Positions 22,036 through 33,929 of a DNA stretch of 64,000 bases are shown piece by piece. Source of the DNA: Prinsepia uniflora. Lineage: Eukaryota > Streptophyta > Magnoliopsida > Rosales > Rosaceae. The notes below the pieces were generated by a model. That model saw only the letters and a list, made by a program, of their open reading frames with translations, did no database searches and was not told the DNA's origin. Location: NCBI GenBank assembly GCA_032719365.1, contig CM064862.1, positions 5,296,001 to 5,360,000 of the forward strand. The letters run 5' to 3'. The translations under genes and the position numbers were made by a program. The number at the start of each line of letters is the position of its first letter. Position 1 is the first letter of the stretch.

Positions 22036-24167
22036 AAAAGTACATTGACCGAACTGCCGGTGTCGATGAGAATGCGACCTACATCGCAGTTTGATATTAG
22101 CGCCCGGACGATCAGGGGATCGTCATGGGGAAAAACGATGCCCCGCTCCTCCTCCTCCGAGAAGCTGATAGGTTTCCATCCGGTCTTTGCGATCTTGCCG
22201 GGTCGGCTGGCGCCGATGCTGAGTACCTGGCTAGATTGCGAAGCCCTGTTGAAACTCTTCCTGGCTCGGTTTGAGGTGATGGGGGAAGATAAGGTCGGGC
22301 CTCCACTGATGGTGTTGATCTGAAGGCGCGCCGGGGCGGCCTGTGCTCGGGTCACGAATTGATCGAGTCTGCCATCGCGGACTAGCTGTTCGACTATGTC
22401 CTTGAAGGCGATGCATTCCTCAATGGTGTGCCCATTGTACTTGTGGTACTGGCAAAATGCCTCCTTGTTGGTGACGGGTCGGTAGTTTGGGTTTCTTGGT
22501 TTGGGCTTCGGGATCATCTCCTCCACACTTAATAGGACATTGTCGAGCGTCGTGTTTAGGATCGTGTATGTTTCGAATCGGCGTCGGGGGCCTGCGCCCT
22601 CTGCTACCAATCCTCTGCCTTCCTGGGGGTTCCCGCGGTGAAAGTCGCTGTCGTTGCGACCTGAACGCCCCCGCTTCTCCTGATTGCGAGAATCAAAGTG
22701 AAGCTTCCTCTTCCCGGTCTCGGATCGACTGTCGTCGTGACCATGGGAGTTTTGTTGAGCCCTTCCCGAGCTTGTGGTTGGGGGGTTGGGCTGAGTGACT
22801 CTGCTCTCCTTCGGAGGAGTGTGGAAGAACTCGGCCTTCGCATGGATGCTGGCCCTTCTCATAAGTTCGGCATAGCTCCCCCACTCTTCCGTATGGGCCG
22901 CGTATTTGAAAGGGGACTCCTTGAGACCGCTCCGAAAGGCATTGAATGCGGCCTTGTCGTCTGTATCCTGGCAGCGGGAGTATTCTAAGCTAAACCTTGC
23001 GGCATATTTTTGGAAGGTCTCGTCCTCCCTCTGCCTGATGGAGAACAGATCGTCCGTGGACACGAGCCTGACTGTTTGGATCATGAACTGACTTAAGAAT
23101 GTAGAATGTAGATCCTCAAGGGAATCGATTGTGCCTGGCGGCAGACGGTAGAACCAGTTCAGGGCCGCGTCGGTGAGGGTGGAGCTGAAAATGAGGCACT
23201 GTTCGTCTTCCGAGGCATCGCGGTATGCCAAGGCAGAAGTGTAGTTGTTCCAGTGGGTGTTGGGGTCCCCTTTCCCGGTGTATAGGGCAATCTTGAGGGG
23301 CTTGACCCCAGTTCTGTGACGGGAGCGGAGGAGTCTTTCCGAGAAAGGACCGGGGTTGGCCTTCTTCAAGGCTGGCGCCTTGCTCCTATCTTCCTTTGCT
23401 TCCAAGGCACGTACTCTTTTCAGGAGGGCCTCAATCTCTGCGTTCTGACCGCTGGGCAGTTGGGTAGGAGTCTCATCCGGCCGTCGGCCCTTGTCCTGGC
23501 GGACCCTCACTTCTCTACCCTGGGAGTAACTACCGGCCGTTGAGTCGGTCTCGTCCGGACGCTCCCGTGAGTGGGTTTCGTTCTTCTTGGCTGTCTGGCA
23601 ACCTCTGTCCCTCGGCCCATGGTCCGGGTGTTCCGTGGCGACCTGGCGGTCGGTTGAGCCGTGATGCCGCACTGACGAGGTCCGTTCATCTGACGTTTCG
23701 TAGGAGAGCCTAGCTGGCACGACTTGGCGTTCTTCCAGCAGCTGTCGGGCATCGCGGTAGATCTTGGTTCCTGAAGGTCCTGCCCCCGTTGGTTGGATGA
23801 GGAGGCGACCAGAGGAAGCAGGGTTCGGCCTCTGCTGTCTCCGCGGCTGATCCGATGACCTCTCAACTACAGTGTGTGCAGCATGTGGCCTGTCTGTCTG
23901 TCTCTCCTCGACCCGTAAGCGGTCGGCCAGTTCCCCTCCCGGTTGCCCCTCGCGCTGGGACATCCTCACGAGGGCAACCGTGTTTGCGTACTGCTCCGTT
24001 AGGAGTTGGTTCTTCGCGTCGATTTTGGCATTGTGTGCCTTCAGCGCGGCCACCTCGCGCATTAGGTCGTCCAGAGTCTGCCGGTAGGCATCTGGGACGC
24101 TTCCGGTTGTGTTTCCCCTAGTGAAGGGGGTGTGATTGAGCTCTCCTTCGTCTTGTTCGTCCGACAT
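21606..24167 (-). CDS. TAT gag-protease (853 aa)
   Basis: The start at 24167 lies about 60 nt after the primer-binding site. Residues about 270-420 form the retrotransposon gag capsid domain (LNWFYRLPPGTI, FMIQTVRL). A knuckle-like segment follows (FCQYHKYNGHTIEEC), then an aspartic protease with LIDTGSSVN near residue 700. The C-terminal 60 or so codons after about 21775 look out of frame, and family-like sequence continues in the pol frame instead (YEFPTPLG). So either a ribosomal frameshift joins protease to RT, or a one-base indel broke a single polyprotein. I cannot tell which. Confidence 0.88.
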   Translation of the reverse strand: MSDEQDEGELNHTPFTRGNTTGSVPDAYRQTLDDLMREVAALKAHNAKIDAKNQLLTEQYANTVALVRMSQREGQPGGELADRLRVEERQTDRPHAAHTVVERSSDQPRRQQRPNPASSGRLLIQPTGAGPSGTKIYRDARQLLEERQVVPARLSYETSDERTSSVRHHGSTDRQVATEHPDHGPRDRGCQTAKKNETHSRERPDETDSTAGSYSQGREVRVRQDKGRRPDETPTQLPSGQNAEIEALLKRVRALEAKEDRSKAPALKKANPGPFSERLLRSRHRTGVKPLKIALYTGKGDPNTHWNNYTSALAYRDASEDEQCLIFSSTLTDAALNWFYRLPPGTIDSLEDLHSTFLSQFMIQTVRLVSTDDLFSIRQREDETFQKYAARFSLEYSRCQDTDDKAAFNAFRSGLKESPFKYAAHTEEWGSYAELMRRASIHAKAEFFHTPPKESRVTQPNPPTTSSGRAQQNSHGHDDSRSETGKRKLHFDSRNQEKRGRSGRNDSDFHRGNPQEGRGLVAEGAGPRRRFETYTILNTTLDNVLLSVEEMIPKPKPRNPNYRPVTNKEAFCQYHKYNGHTIEECIAFKDIVEQLVRDGRLDQFVTRAQAAPARLQINTISGGPTLSSPITSNRARKSFNRASQSSQVLSIGASRPGKIAKTGWKPISFSEEEERGIVFPHDDPLIVRALISNCDVGRILIDTGSSVNVLFWDAFQRMGLNEKELDRKVTPLLGFSGDSVLPRGIVTLPITMGSEPLTTTTLATFLVVDCPTAYNAILGRGLLNQIRAIVSTHLLLMNSQHLWDRARYKETSSQPGRVMPPLSLKPTRGRPRQQRRSRSLNRHSVMTLWRQDT

Positions 24168-24227
24168 GACCCTTGGTATGATTCGGGACGACTGATCTGG
24201 TGAGAGAGCGTGGGCTGTTGTTTCAGG

Positions 24228-24245
24228 TTCCCACAGACGGCGCCA
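24228..24245 (-). promoter_or_regulatory. Primer-binding site, tRNA-Asp-like (TAT element)
   Basis: Three bases inside the 5' LTR the minus strand reads TGGCGCCGTCTGTGGGAA. TGGCGCC matches the 3' end expected of plant tRNA-Asp, and this start is common in TAT and Athila elements. Confidence 0.8.
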
Positions 24246-24248
24246 ATC

Positions 24249-24738
24249 TGTTGATGCAAGAAATGGATCAACCTACTCCTGCCTCGCTGAGCTTCCTTCG
24301 CGATCCCCCTCGAAATATTGTGGCCTGCACAGGAAGAGGGTAAATGCAAAGGGACACCGGTGTGATGCCAGCCGAACAGTCTCCGATGCCTAAGTCAGTT
24401 AGGTAGAAGGGTACTGTTGTAATTTAGACAGCATGAGGGCAAGATTTTCATTACCTTTTGGAGGGGGATGCCCTTGTATTTATAGTAGCATTGAATGTGT
24501 TTGTTGGTGTTTGTCAATGTGGGATAAATGTTGCTGCCTCTAGGAGTTTGACAGGTGTCCTGTGGTGGTCCCGGATAGCATTTATGACTTGTCAGTAAGC
24601 CTTGCCGACCGGATTTGGTCTTCCTATGTCGTTCTTGGCTTTGTTAGCGTAATCTGAGACTTGCCTGGGACTGGTGGAGCAGGAGCAGGTCAGATTGGTT
24701 CGGGATTTTGACCAGGCCGACCAGTTTAGGTACGAACA
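24249..24738 (-). repeat. 5' LTR of the TAT element
   Basis: 490 bp, differing from 3789-4278 at two bases. It carries TATAAATA on the minus strand at 24477-24484, the likely promoter of gag-pol. TSD GTATG follows at 24739-24743. Confidence 0.95.
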
Positions 24739-24743
24739 GTATG

Positions 24744-26421
24744 TACATTATAAAAAGTTAAAAACTTTGGTAAGCCAATACAAATTGAAAATTTCTTATT
24801 ATTCTCTCTAGCAATCTCATTGAGCAAATTGCATACTAACCTAATATAAATTATGAAAATAAGGTTCGAATTGTAATGCTCAAATATAAACACATCTGTT
24901 TTAGATCAAATTTTAACAAGCTAATGCATGTTGCAAAATTCAATTTTTTTTTTCTTTCTTGCAATAATATCATAGCAAATTACATGTTGACCTATGGGCC
25001 ACTAAGTTAATGACTTTCTCTAAAGTCGTGAGATTCTTGCAAAATATCGGAGCCAACCATGTGCCCATGAATTGATGCATAATAATAAGCAAAACAACTT
25101 ATCTTTTGCCCAATTATATAACACATTATAAAAAAGAAAACTAGTTTTTATTTATTATTATTTTCTTTTGATTTTATTTGAGAAGACTTTGTTGACAAAA
25201 TTATATTCGATGCGATAGATCCCAAACATTGAGAACACGTGTGAGTGGTTTTGGGTAGGTGTAACCATGTAAGCTTATCACAAAACCAACTTTTGGCTTT
25301 TGCATTGAAATATTGGATGGAGGAAAAGGATATGCAAAAGAGAGAGTAGCTGAATGCTGTGACTCAAAAGCCACCCCTTCACATGACACATGTGTATACT
25401 GTATAAGTATAAGTGTATAACCCCTCTTTCCCTCTTTTTTTTTATATTTTTAAATGGCCTGGTTATTTATTATTTAACATGAGATAATACTTATAAATTT
25501 TATTTTGATAGTAAATCTTTGTAGGACTCTTTTTTAATTTAATGAAAAAAATTCATTATTTTAAAATTATTTTTGTAAAGAATCAATAGAATTGAAGTTT
25601 ATTTAGTCAATTATATTAATATATTTATAACGACGTCTTTTAAATTGCTAAATATGAATGACTAAATGAACTTCAATTTCGTTTATTTTTTATGTGTATG
25701 ATATTAATTTGATAATTTAAAGATTGAATGGTTTTGATTATGATATATGTGTAATGACATTGTGTTAAAATGAAATAGTAATCTGAATGTAAGTATTATT
25801 CTTTGAAAAAATATTAACAAGACACTTTAGAAGAAAAATTAAATTAACTCGGAGTTTTATGAATTTGACTCAAAAATAATATTAAAAGTGAATTGATTTC
25901 TATAAAACTCTTGAGACGGCAATAAATTTATCTTAATTTTTTAAGGAGAGTTTCAAGAAGTATTAACGAAACTTTATGAATAGATACAGGAAGAGGGATT
26001 CTTGGTATAGCACACAGCTGCAATTAAGGATGTTGTTGCCACAGATGGGATCACATTTGACCCATAAATCGCATCAGATGGTCAATGTCACATGTACAAG
26101 TGCTGCTCTTTTATTTGGCCAACAAAACTGGGTTGGAAAACTCCATTCCATTGCAGATTTATATGAAGTTGTAATGTGCAAGAGATAAAGAGGTTGGCAA
26201 TTTTGCATAGTCTTTCAATATCATCACCTGATAATATCATATCATTCAATTGTATTATTAATTTTGTGTTTGCTTACATAATTTGACAAAAAAATATTTT
26301 AAAATTATGCATGATTTATTTATTCGATAGAAAACCAATAATGAAAGGCAAATGAGTTAGAAATACATATTCAGATGCAAAATTTACAGGGGATGACGTT
26401 TTTTCCCAATTCTATAATGCG
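24744..26421. other. AT-rich intergenic DNA
   Basis: Before the TAT insertion this continued directly from 3783. It is AT-rich throughout, with no frame of credible coding character on either strand. The last few hundred bases before 26422 should be the 3' untranslated region of the leftward-reading gene that ends there. I see no RNA gene. Confidence 0.5.
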
Positions 26422-28005
26422 CTAGGCAATGTCATTTATTAAGCGCTTGTGCTTATTGTAATGCTTTTCCATGAAGACCTTTGAAGCCCCTTCAATGGTC
26501 CTTCTCCATGTCTGCGCAACACATATATAGAATCAAAATCAATCACACATGATAACAGAAGCAAAAGGTTGAATTGGGGACCTAATTTACACTTAATAAT
26601 GAGACATCAACATATAAGTTGACTACTCTTTCATTTCCCACTTGCAAATTGCTACAACATAAATATAATGTATATTTCGAGTCTTTATCAATGAATATCA
26701 GCACTTCATTTTTATGCCTTCGTTGTCTTTGTTGTTCATGTTAATGGAGATGGGCAATTGGGCATATAGGCTCATAGCTCTCTGCTAGAAAATTGGCCCA
26801 AGCACTCAACTTGTGACAGCTTTTGCCAACACAAAAAGAGTCCGCAACTTCGAGTTTTCTGCAGATGGAAGAGTGGGAGGGAAAAGTCTTAAGTAGGGAG
26901 GGTCGGACCAGATGGATGGTCCGGCCTTCTCACATAATGATGGACTCCTTTGCATCTTGTACAATTATCCCACCTCTATCCCACTCCATGATCTGGCCTA
27001 CTGAAGACCTTCTCAAGTGGGAGGGGCAGTTTGGTGGACAGCTGGGGTTAGGTGTCAGGACTCAGGAGGCTTTTGGACGATACCCGCTCTCTAATGCAAG
27101 AGTGTAGAGACCCTGGAAAATCGAATATTATGTCAATGCTATATATCATTCAATGGTATGGGCATCGAAGTCATTCACCCCCTGTTTTGGAGCCTACCAC
27201 ACCCCTCCATAACCCTTGAATGCCCATACCATTGAATGGTAGGGGAGCATTGAAGCCTTGCCCAACATTATGACTTCGAAAGGGTTACAAAACGTTAATG
27301 ATATTTTTCGGTAGTTTTTTTGGTAGTTCAAAACTTAAAACTAAGTTTGTTATGCTTGAATATAAAAGAGAAACACTTGATTTTAAAAGAGTTACAAATC
27401 CCTAATAAAATTTTCTAGTCAATTTAAATTAATCCGTTAGTTAAAATTAAGTTTCTTATGATCGAATATAATATGTTAATGTATAACCAACTAAATATTA
27501 ATTTAGTAATATTATCTTTTGAATAGTATAAATAATCTCAAATTTGAATCTCCCAAATTATAAACTATGTAACAAGTAAAAAATAAAAATAAAAATAAAA
27601 ATTATTAACTATGTAACAAGTAAAAAATAAAAATAAAAAAAATCTCACCTTGTGAATGGTAACAAAGAAAGATTTGTTCCTCATATCCCTTGCCCTAAAC
27701 TGTGAGGCCCTGCTATGAATCCCAAGCTGCCTAAGCAATGCCTTGTTTTTATTACCCCCAGCAGGCAACAATGACCTCCTCTCCACCAAGCTGCTGCTCT
27801 TCCCATTCGATGGGCTCGCACACTCATCCCCTTCCCCACTTCCCCGGCTTCTTAATTTCCGGCGTTTCGCCACCCGAGTCACCTGTTTCTTAGCCGGAGC
27901 CTCGGTCTCGTCCCCTGAATCAGCAAACTTTCTCAGCAGCTCATCCGACGACTTCTTGGTCACATGTTGGACAACACTAACAGAATCAGCACTAGGAGGA
28001 TCCAT
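26422..28005 (-). CDS. Small basic protein of unknown function (2 exons, 148 aa)
   Basis: Exon 1 (28005-27649) encodes 119 residues, and exon 2 (26511-26422) encodes TWRRTIEGASKVFMEKHY and eleven more residues before TAG. The 1,137-nt intron is GT..AG and both exons are in phase 0. Exon 2 has clear protein character (amphipathic, basic) and fits exon 1, which is why the gene is called although exon 1 alone runs on into the intron. The product begins MDPPSADS, has a leucine-rich start (SDELLRKFAD), a basic KKQVTRVAKRRKLRSRG tract that could target it to the nucleus, and a serine-rich middle. No catalytic domain is visible. It looks like a plant-specific conserved protein, but I cannot name the family. 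The ATG at 28005 follows an upstream in-frame ATG at 28047 that would add 14 hydrophobic residues and seems less likely. Confidence 0.75.
26512..27648. other. Intron with a 19-bp inverted repeat
   Basis: CATTCAATGGTATGGGCAT at 27147-27165 is perfectly inverted at 27220-27238, with 54 bp between the arms. This could be a decayed MITE or a stem-loop in the pre-mRNA. Plus-strand frames here (for example 26823-27107) are not convincing genes. Confidence 0.6.
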
Positions 28006-29727
28006 TGTTGTAAATTTGTAATGAAAGGGAGTATAAGAAAATATCAATGTCGAATATATCTATATAGCTATAGTGAATTTGGTGGTTAATAATGCGAGGC
28101 ATATGTGTGTGTGTGTGAAATTGGACCGTTGGGGTAAGTGAATGATTTGAATAATGGCGAGTTGAAAAATAGAGCCGTTAGGAAGAATAATAGACAAAAA
28201 AACAGTAAGTGCTACTGCTATGTGTACATAACTATATATGATTGGGTATTGGCATGTGATTTTGTGCGCACACAATGTCACAATATTCCAATTTGGCTTC
28301 CTGATTACAAAAACTGGCTAAAATACGCGCCTCCCATGCTCACGCTGACATGCATTTTACAGTTTTCGACAGATGGTGGTGGCGTCAAAGTTGGATCTGG
28401 TTCGGGTTTGCAGACATTAACGGTAATATGGGTTCGGAAGCAATTGGGCCACACGGCCCAAAACCAGAAATACGAAACTGAAAAACCTCCTGAAAGTATT
28501 TCGGTTTTAATATTTAATTTTGTATTTGAGAGAATGAAAATACATGAAAAAAGTGAAGAATGTTAGAAGGTACGAATAAGATATGTTGTTTCAATTTCGG
28601 TTTTGTTCCCTCTTTTGCTCCTCCCATTCTCTCTCACGTACCAATGAATCTGATTATCAGATTGGCTATAAATATTTCAAGTGCAATCCCACCCTTTCTG
28701 AATGCAGCACCTCTACTGTACTGTGCAATCAAAATAGGGGTTTTGGGGATGAAATTAGCGACATCAGCCTATAAAGTTTATCATTTCCACCCCTACGGAA
28801 TGTGAGAGAATACCTTCTGATTTACGAGATACGGAAGGTAGAAGAATTGTGAGAGAATACCTTCTGATTTACGAGAGACTGAAGGGTCAAGAATTGATAA
28901 CATTGCTATGAAGCTACAGAAAGATATCGTGTGAAATGATAGATTATTTTTGTTGGAGCATTGATATATAACTAATGGAATGTTTAGACCTTGGCGTATG
29001 TCCAGTTCATGATAAAATGATGCCGTCATATAATAACACAAGCATCAAATAATGAATCAGTTGATACAATCTACATATAATGCTTGAAACTTCATTAACA
29101 TCTACAATCACAAGAATCCCTGCTTGAGGAGAGAAAAAAGAGGCTGACTTTGGCTCCATAGGTTCTTCCATTTGGCTTTCGCTTTAGTGGATTCTCGAGG
29201 ATGTATTGAAGACCGCAAACCATTGTAGATCCTTAATTCCTTATAGAACATTCAAAAACCTGAAATAACAAATTCCCAATTCGGAAATCATGTTAAAAAC
29301 TGAATGTTTGTTTCCAGACATGAATTCGATTCATGGCTTTGTCAGAACTTTCAACAATAGATGGACGTTACGAACACCAAATCAATGCGAACATAATATA
29401 CTCATGCAAGATGAATCAAAAGTTGTAAATCCATTGAACTAAGCTTTGAGTCATCATGCTTTCATGATAAGCATATCTGATACACTGAAGCTCCAAGATT
29501 ACGTGTTTATTAAAGAAGCATGCCGCACATCTTCATAATTTTGTACGTATCCGAGTTTGGCTCACTTGAACATATAGGAAGAGCCAATTATCTTCTTTCT
29601 TATAAAAAAAGTTGTCATTTTCTAAAATATACTTTCATGTCTCGATGAATATGACCTGTAAACAGAACTTTGACTGGAGGCAGATTACAAAGAAGTCATA
29701 GCTGTAATTGATAAACCTCATACCATT
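28006..29727. other. Intergenic region with a two-copy 47-bp tandem repeat
   Basis: GTGAGAGAATACCTTCTGAT begins both 47-bp units at 28802-28848 and 28849-28895, which differ at a few bases. The stretch should contain the promoter of the unknown gene (reading left from 28005) and the 3' untranslated region of POLD2 (below 29728). A 142-codon plus-strand frame at 28138-28566 has no recognisable features. Confidence 0.5.
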
Positions 29728-32700
29728 TTATGAGCTGAATTGAGTCCCAAAACTGAGTGTATGGCATTCAAGGTTTCTCAAGTTTAGCTGCAAATTGGGA
29801 AACACCAACACAAGCAGCATGAACCCAAGAAATTATCAAAAACAACTTTTAATTTGTAGAGATACAAAAACAATAGATAAGGGATTGAGATCTAACCAAA
29901 TTTTTCACACATACACAGACGAAATGAAAAACAGGTCAAACATCAGAACTTATTCATCAAGAAGTTATTAGCATGCCTCAAATATACAACTGCTTACCAC
30001 GACAGCAACTCCAGTTTCGCAGAATTTAGGAATGCAAATAATTCTCACCGTCTGCCCTTCAGATCCTGCAAATGGAAGTTTGTGACAACTTAAGTGAAGG
30101 AAAAACAAATAATGAAAAGTCTATTTATCAAATAATTATTAAAGTTACAAGAGAATACCCTTTACTAAGCGACTATCATATCTATCCTGATTGCCGACAA
30201 AGTAAACATGAGGGCAACTCTCAATCAGGAAAGGATCCCGGTCTGTGAAAGGATAACACCCTGACATATAACGGTAAGAATATTCATTTAACACCAAAAA
30301 AGAAACTACAAAGAACCTCATGAAAGATAAAAATATAAACGGTTGTCCTAGTTTTGTTTTGGAAATAATATATCTCAAATTAGAGAGCAATCCAGTCTAG
30401 CTGACATTTCCAAACCAACTAACGACTTTACCATTACAGAGACTCAGACGACCAACAAAACTAAAGAAGCAAAAGATATGATTTGTACCAAGGGTATTAG
30501 GAGCTGTTGGTGCCAGATGCCTCCACCTCAATGTCCTTTCAACAAATTCGAGTTTATCTTTTGCTTCTGAATATCTTTCAAGATCATCTACATTTTGACC
30601 TGATGTTCCAAGAAATCTGACAACCACAATATGGTATATAATAAAATTTGCCAAAACAATAATTTAGATCAACAATGCCAAAAGTCAAATTAGATCTACA
30701 ATGTACCTGATATCATCAAGCTCAAAGCTATGGGGATTAGTACATGATCTAAACGTGTTATAAGCAGATGACCCAGGAAATAGGCAACTGTTCAAAGGCT
30801 GAAAGGAAAGAATATGAGCGACAAACAATCCTGCTGCTGCAAAGAAAAGCTAATTTACGTAGAATTTCAAGGACATAGAACAAACCTGCTGTGGCATTGA
30901 AAAATTAGCAGGGTCATTGAGACCTGGCATGATATCCAAGGACAATCCTGCAGCAATCTAGCATAAGTAGATAAAAATTAAGCAGTGTAATTCATGATAA
31001 GGAAAAAAGACGAGGTAGTGACTAATTAGCTGGTAAAACGAACCTGAGTTAACAAAATATCCAGCTCCTTAATTGGGTTGAACAACTTTGATTGATCCTT
31101 TGATGCTAAATTCTACAAACAATGAACGAAGAGTATTCAACGAAAACTGCTAAATTTTGTTTGTAGAAAATAAACGTATCAAGCATCTTGCTTTAATAAA
31201 CTAAACTACACAGTTCTGGGCTTTCAATTTTATTGTTTCAATTAGATTAAATTATTTCAAAAATATCAAATCGGCCTCTCAACCCGCAATCAGTAAACAA
31301 TTATATTTTGACTTATAACCAGGATCGCCTGAATGTGTTACCTGTCCATTAAGAAGTCCACGAGGAACTTCAATAGAATTTCCAGCAATTACAACATGGA
31401 CTATTTGTGCTGCAATACCTTGTTCCTATTCAATGTCTTACAATGTTAGTACGTCACAAATTCAAACATAATGAACGGAACATGATGTTGACAGAAACGA
31501 TTTCTTGAACCTTCTCATCTCCTAAATGTCCTGTTATATGATCAACAAGAAGCTGAAATTGGAGAGGGTTTGAAGAGCTGCTTCCAACACGAAGTCCTGA
31601 TACAAAGACCACATACTTGTCTTCTTCTCCTGCATGCAGAGAAATTAATATTACAAACAAATTTGAGGTAAAGATAATAGTGAACCTAGAACATTAGATA
31701 CTAGAGGAAATGCGAAACTAAATACAAGACAACATGATTCATAATAATAAACACTAGACATAAAAACCAGAGGAAATAATGATCAAACAACAAATAGTAA
31801 CTTCATTTTATGATAAGCATAACATTGTAACTCTACGAGAACTGCAACCTCAAGAAAGCTCAAAGGCGCTAAAAGCAAAGACTTTCCACTCTCTAATCAA
31901 AGGTTTCATGTTGAACTTCTTGTAAACACATAATGTTATGTCCAACTTATTTTGCATAAAATTGACCTGTTGCTTTATTCATCACTCATCCAAAACTGGA
32001 TGGCTCAATCATACTTTTAAGTTTCAGCATGTAACTGTGCATCAATTTCTCACCAATGTCATAATCCTACTAGTACTTTATCTACCAATCTTTTAAGTAA
32101 ATGGACCATCAATATAAAATACAAGATGAAGGTTAAAAGAAACAAGTGGCCAATCACAAACTTCACTGCAAAAAAAAAAAAAAATCAAATAAAAGAGAGG
32201 TAAATCTGATCATACTTGATTTAAGTGGAAATTCTATCTGGGGTGCTAAGCCAGCTTCAAGAACATCTAGGACTAAGAAGTCACCGGCATCAGTCTCCTT
32301 TCCGTGCAAGCCAACAACACTACCTATCACCATGTCAATGTAGAATCAGACACAGATTTCATAATACAATTTTATGAATTTTGGACTCTTGCCCATCAAA
32401 ATGAATCATTCAAATAATGAAACAATCATGCAATCAACAAAGTAATTTCTTGACTACAGCAATGGGCCCAACAGATTAAACTTTATAAAGAAACTCAAGA
32501 CAAGACCAATTTCCTAAAACCATATGTGAATAAAAGTCATAAGCAATTTGTTGCTGAAGGCCATAGGACATTGAAATCCCAGTAGTGAACAGTTCCTTTT
32601 TTATTGATGTATTATTGTTTGACACAGACCTGTTACGTATACAGAAGGGGAAAGCACACTTCCAGAAAGCTTAACTCTTCCACTTTCATCTTCCAACACC

Positions 32701-33790
32701 AGATGATCATCCGGGTGCACAAAATTATGAGGCTTGACAAGTGGAGTAGCAGATCTCTGTAAAATCACAATATCATAGACGAACAAAATTACACAGTTTA
32801 AAAGAAAAAATTCCTAACTTAATAATTAACACTGCAAAAGTAAAGTACCGTCTTAGAGTACTCATCGAGAACAGAAGGTTTGAGTTTCATGTGCTTGTAC
32901 AGGGTTCCAACAACAATGCATTCCTTGTCCTTTTCCAATTCCAAAATTGTGCATACTACAACATCATTACACCTATTTGTCAGATTTCCGGTTTACCAGA
33001 AACCCAAATCACTAATACTCCAAGTACTAACAAAATTGGACAAGAAAATCCCAATTCTAACCTATGATAGGTACTAAAATTAGACCCCATATAACTCAAC
33101 AAGACCAATTAGGTTGCTCTATAGTCTAACTCTTGCACACCGCAAAACCCTAAAACACAAATTTAATAATAAGAAACTGACTTGCAGGTTCTAGGAAATA
33201 AGTTACCTCAAAAAACAGTTCTAATATGGATAAACCAGTGGAGAACAACATTTACACAGGAAAATAAAAAGAAATTATAAATGAACAAATCCATAAATAA
33301 ATTTCAATATTTAAGAACCTGGTAAATGGGGTTTCCAGTTAGGGATAAGGGAATAGAGGAGGGTCCTCATCAAATGGAGACGCGCAAAGTAAATTTGGCT
33401 GTACTGCTGACCCCTGTACATCTCTTTCTGAATCTCAAACTTCTCGTCCTAAAAATAAAAAATAAAAAATAATAATAATTCTCAGAGAAAAAAAAAACGT
33501 AAAATGCAATTATTGCTATAAAACCGTTTGTTCTGAAAGAAAGTTGGAAATTTTTGCTGGGAAATCCTAGAAAAAAGACACCAACTTTCGGTTTGAGCAT
33601 GAAAATTTTCACTTTCCCTTCTTTCTCTTTTGTCGTTTGTTTCTCAGCAATCAAACAAATCAACGCGAGAATAAGCGAAGTAAATTTGAGAGAGATCAAT
33701 AGCGAGAGCAGAGAAAGTACGAACCAGCAAGTTATAGGCGGAATGTTTTCTCTGGAGGCTCTTCCCTGAATCGATTTCCATGGCTTCCAT
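29728..33790 (-). CDS. POLD2: DNA polymerase delta small (regulatory) subunit, 14 exons, 443 aa
   Basis: Exons on the minus strand: 33790-33725, 33448-33319, 32955-32849, 32756-32630, 32323-32216, 31629-31511, 31425-31342, 31112-31044, 30957-30886, 30798-30707, 30616-30489, 30260-30159, 30065-29998 and 29787-29728. All introns are GT..AG and the frame holds over 1,332 nt. The product is the B-subunit of replicative polymerase delta, which links the catalytic subunit to other subunits and PCNA in the nucleus. Recognisable stretches are GQQYSQIYFARLHLM, VKPHNFVHPDDHLVLEDES (OB-fold part), DKYVVFVSGL, and the inactive phosphoesterase region with DIMPGLNDPANFSMPQQPLN, FLGTSGQNVDDL and CPHVYFVGNQDRY. 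Length fits plant orthologues of about 440 aa. Two in-frame ATGs (33790, 33781) could start it; the first is chosen. Nothing is broken. Confidence 0.95.
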
Positions 33791-33920
33791 GGCGCGAAAA
33801 AAACAAGATCAGAGAATTTCACACTTGCTCTTGGGCTTTGGATCAGTTATTGTGAGTAGGGGCTGTCATATGCCCGGGAAAAAAAAGGCGCACACACATA
33901 TTTTTGCTTTGGTTTTTTTA

Positions 33921-33929
33921 TAATAAATT
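33921..33929. repeat. 9-bp target duplication TAATAAATT, left copy
   Basis: TAATAAATT occurs here and at 34513-34521, immediately outside the two ends of a long inverted repeat. Nine base pairs is the Mutator-like duplication length. Confidence 0.7.

Larger units (their letters stand above)
3789..24738 (-). mobile_element. Full-length Ty3/gypsy TAT-lineage retrotransposon, 20,950 bp
   Basis: Two 490-bp LTRs (24249-24738 is the 5' LTR, 3789-4278 the 3' LTR) enclose gag-protease and pol on the minus strand, a 110-bp tandem repeat, and an antisense spliced gene. The lineage call rests on three things: a second (archaeal-like) RNase H after the normal RNase H, an HTIEEC-type gag knuckle, and an extra antisense gene between pol and the 3' LTR, as described for TAT elements such as Grande. 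The LTRs differ at only two positions that I could see (3910/24370 and 3988/24448), so insertion is recent. About 9.6 kb of the length is a nested LARD-like element at 8298-17893. Two lesions are suspected in the sense proteins: a TGA near the integrase C-terminus and a frame change near 21775. Confidence 0.95.

Noticed and set aside
26823..27107. 94-codon plus-strand frame in the intron
   Set aside because: No recognisable family, and it sits beside an inverted repeat; more likely repeat-derived.
28138..28566. 142-codon plus-strand frame
   Set aside because: Composition is random, there is no domain, and it overlaps the promoter side of a supported gene.
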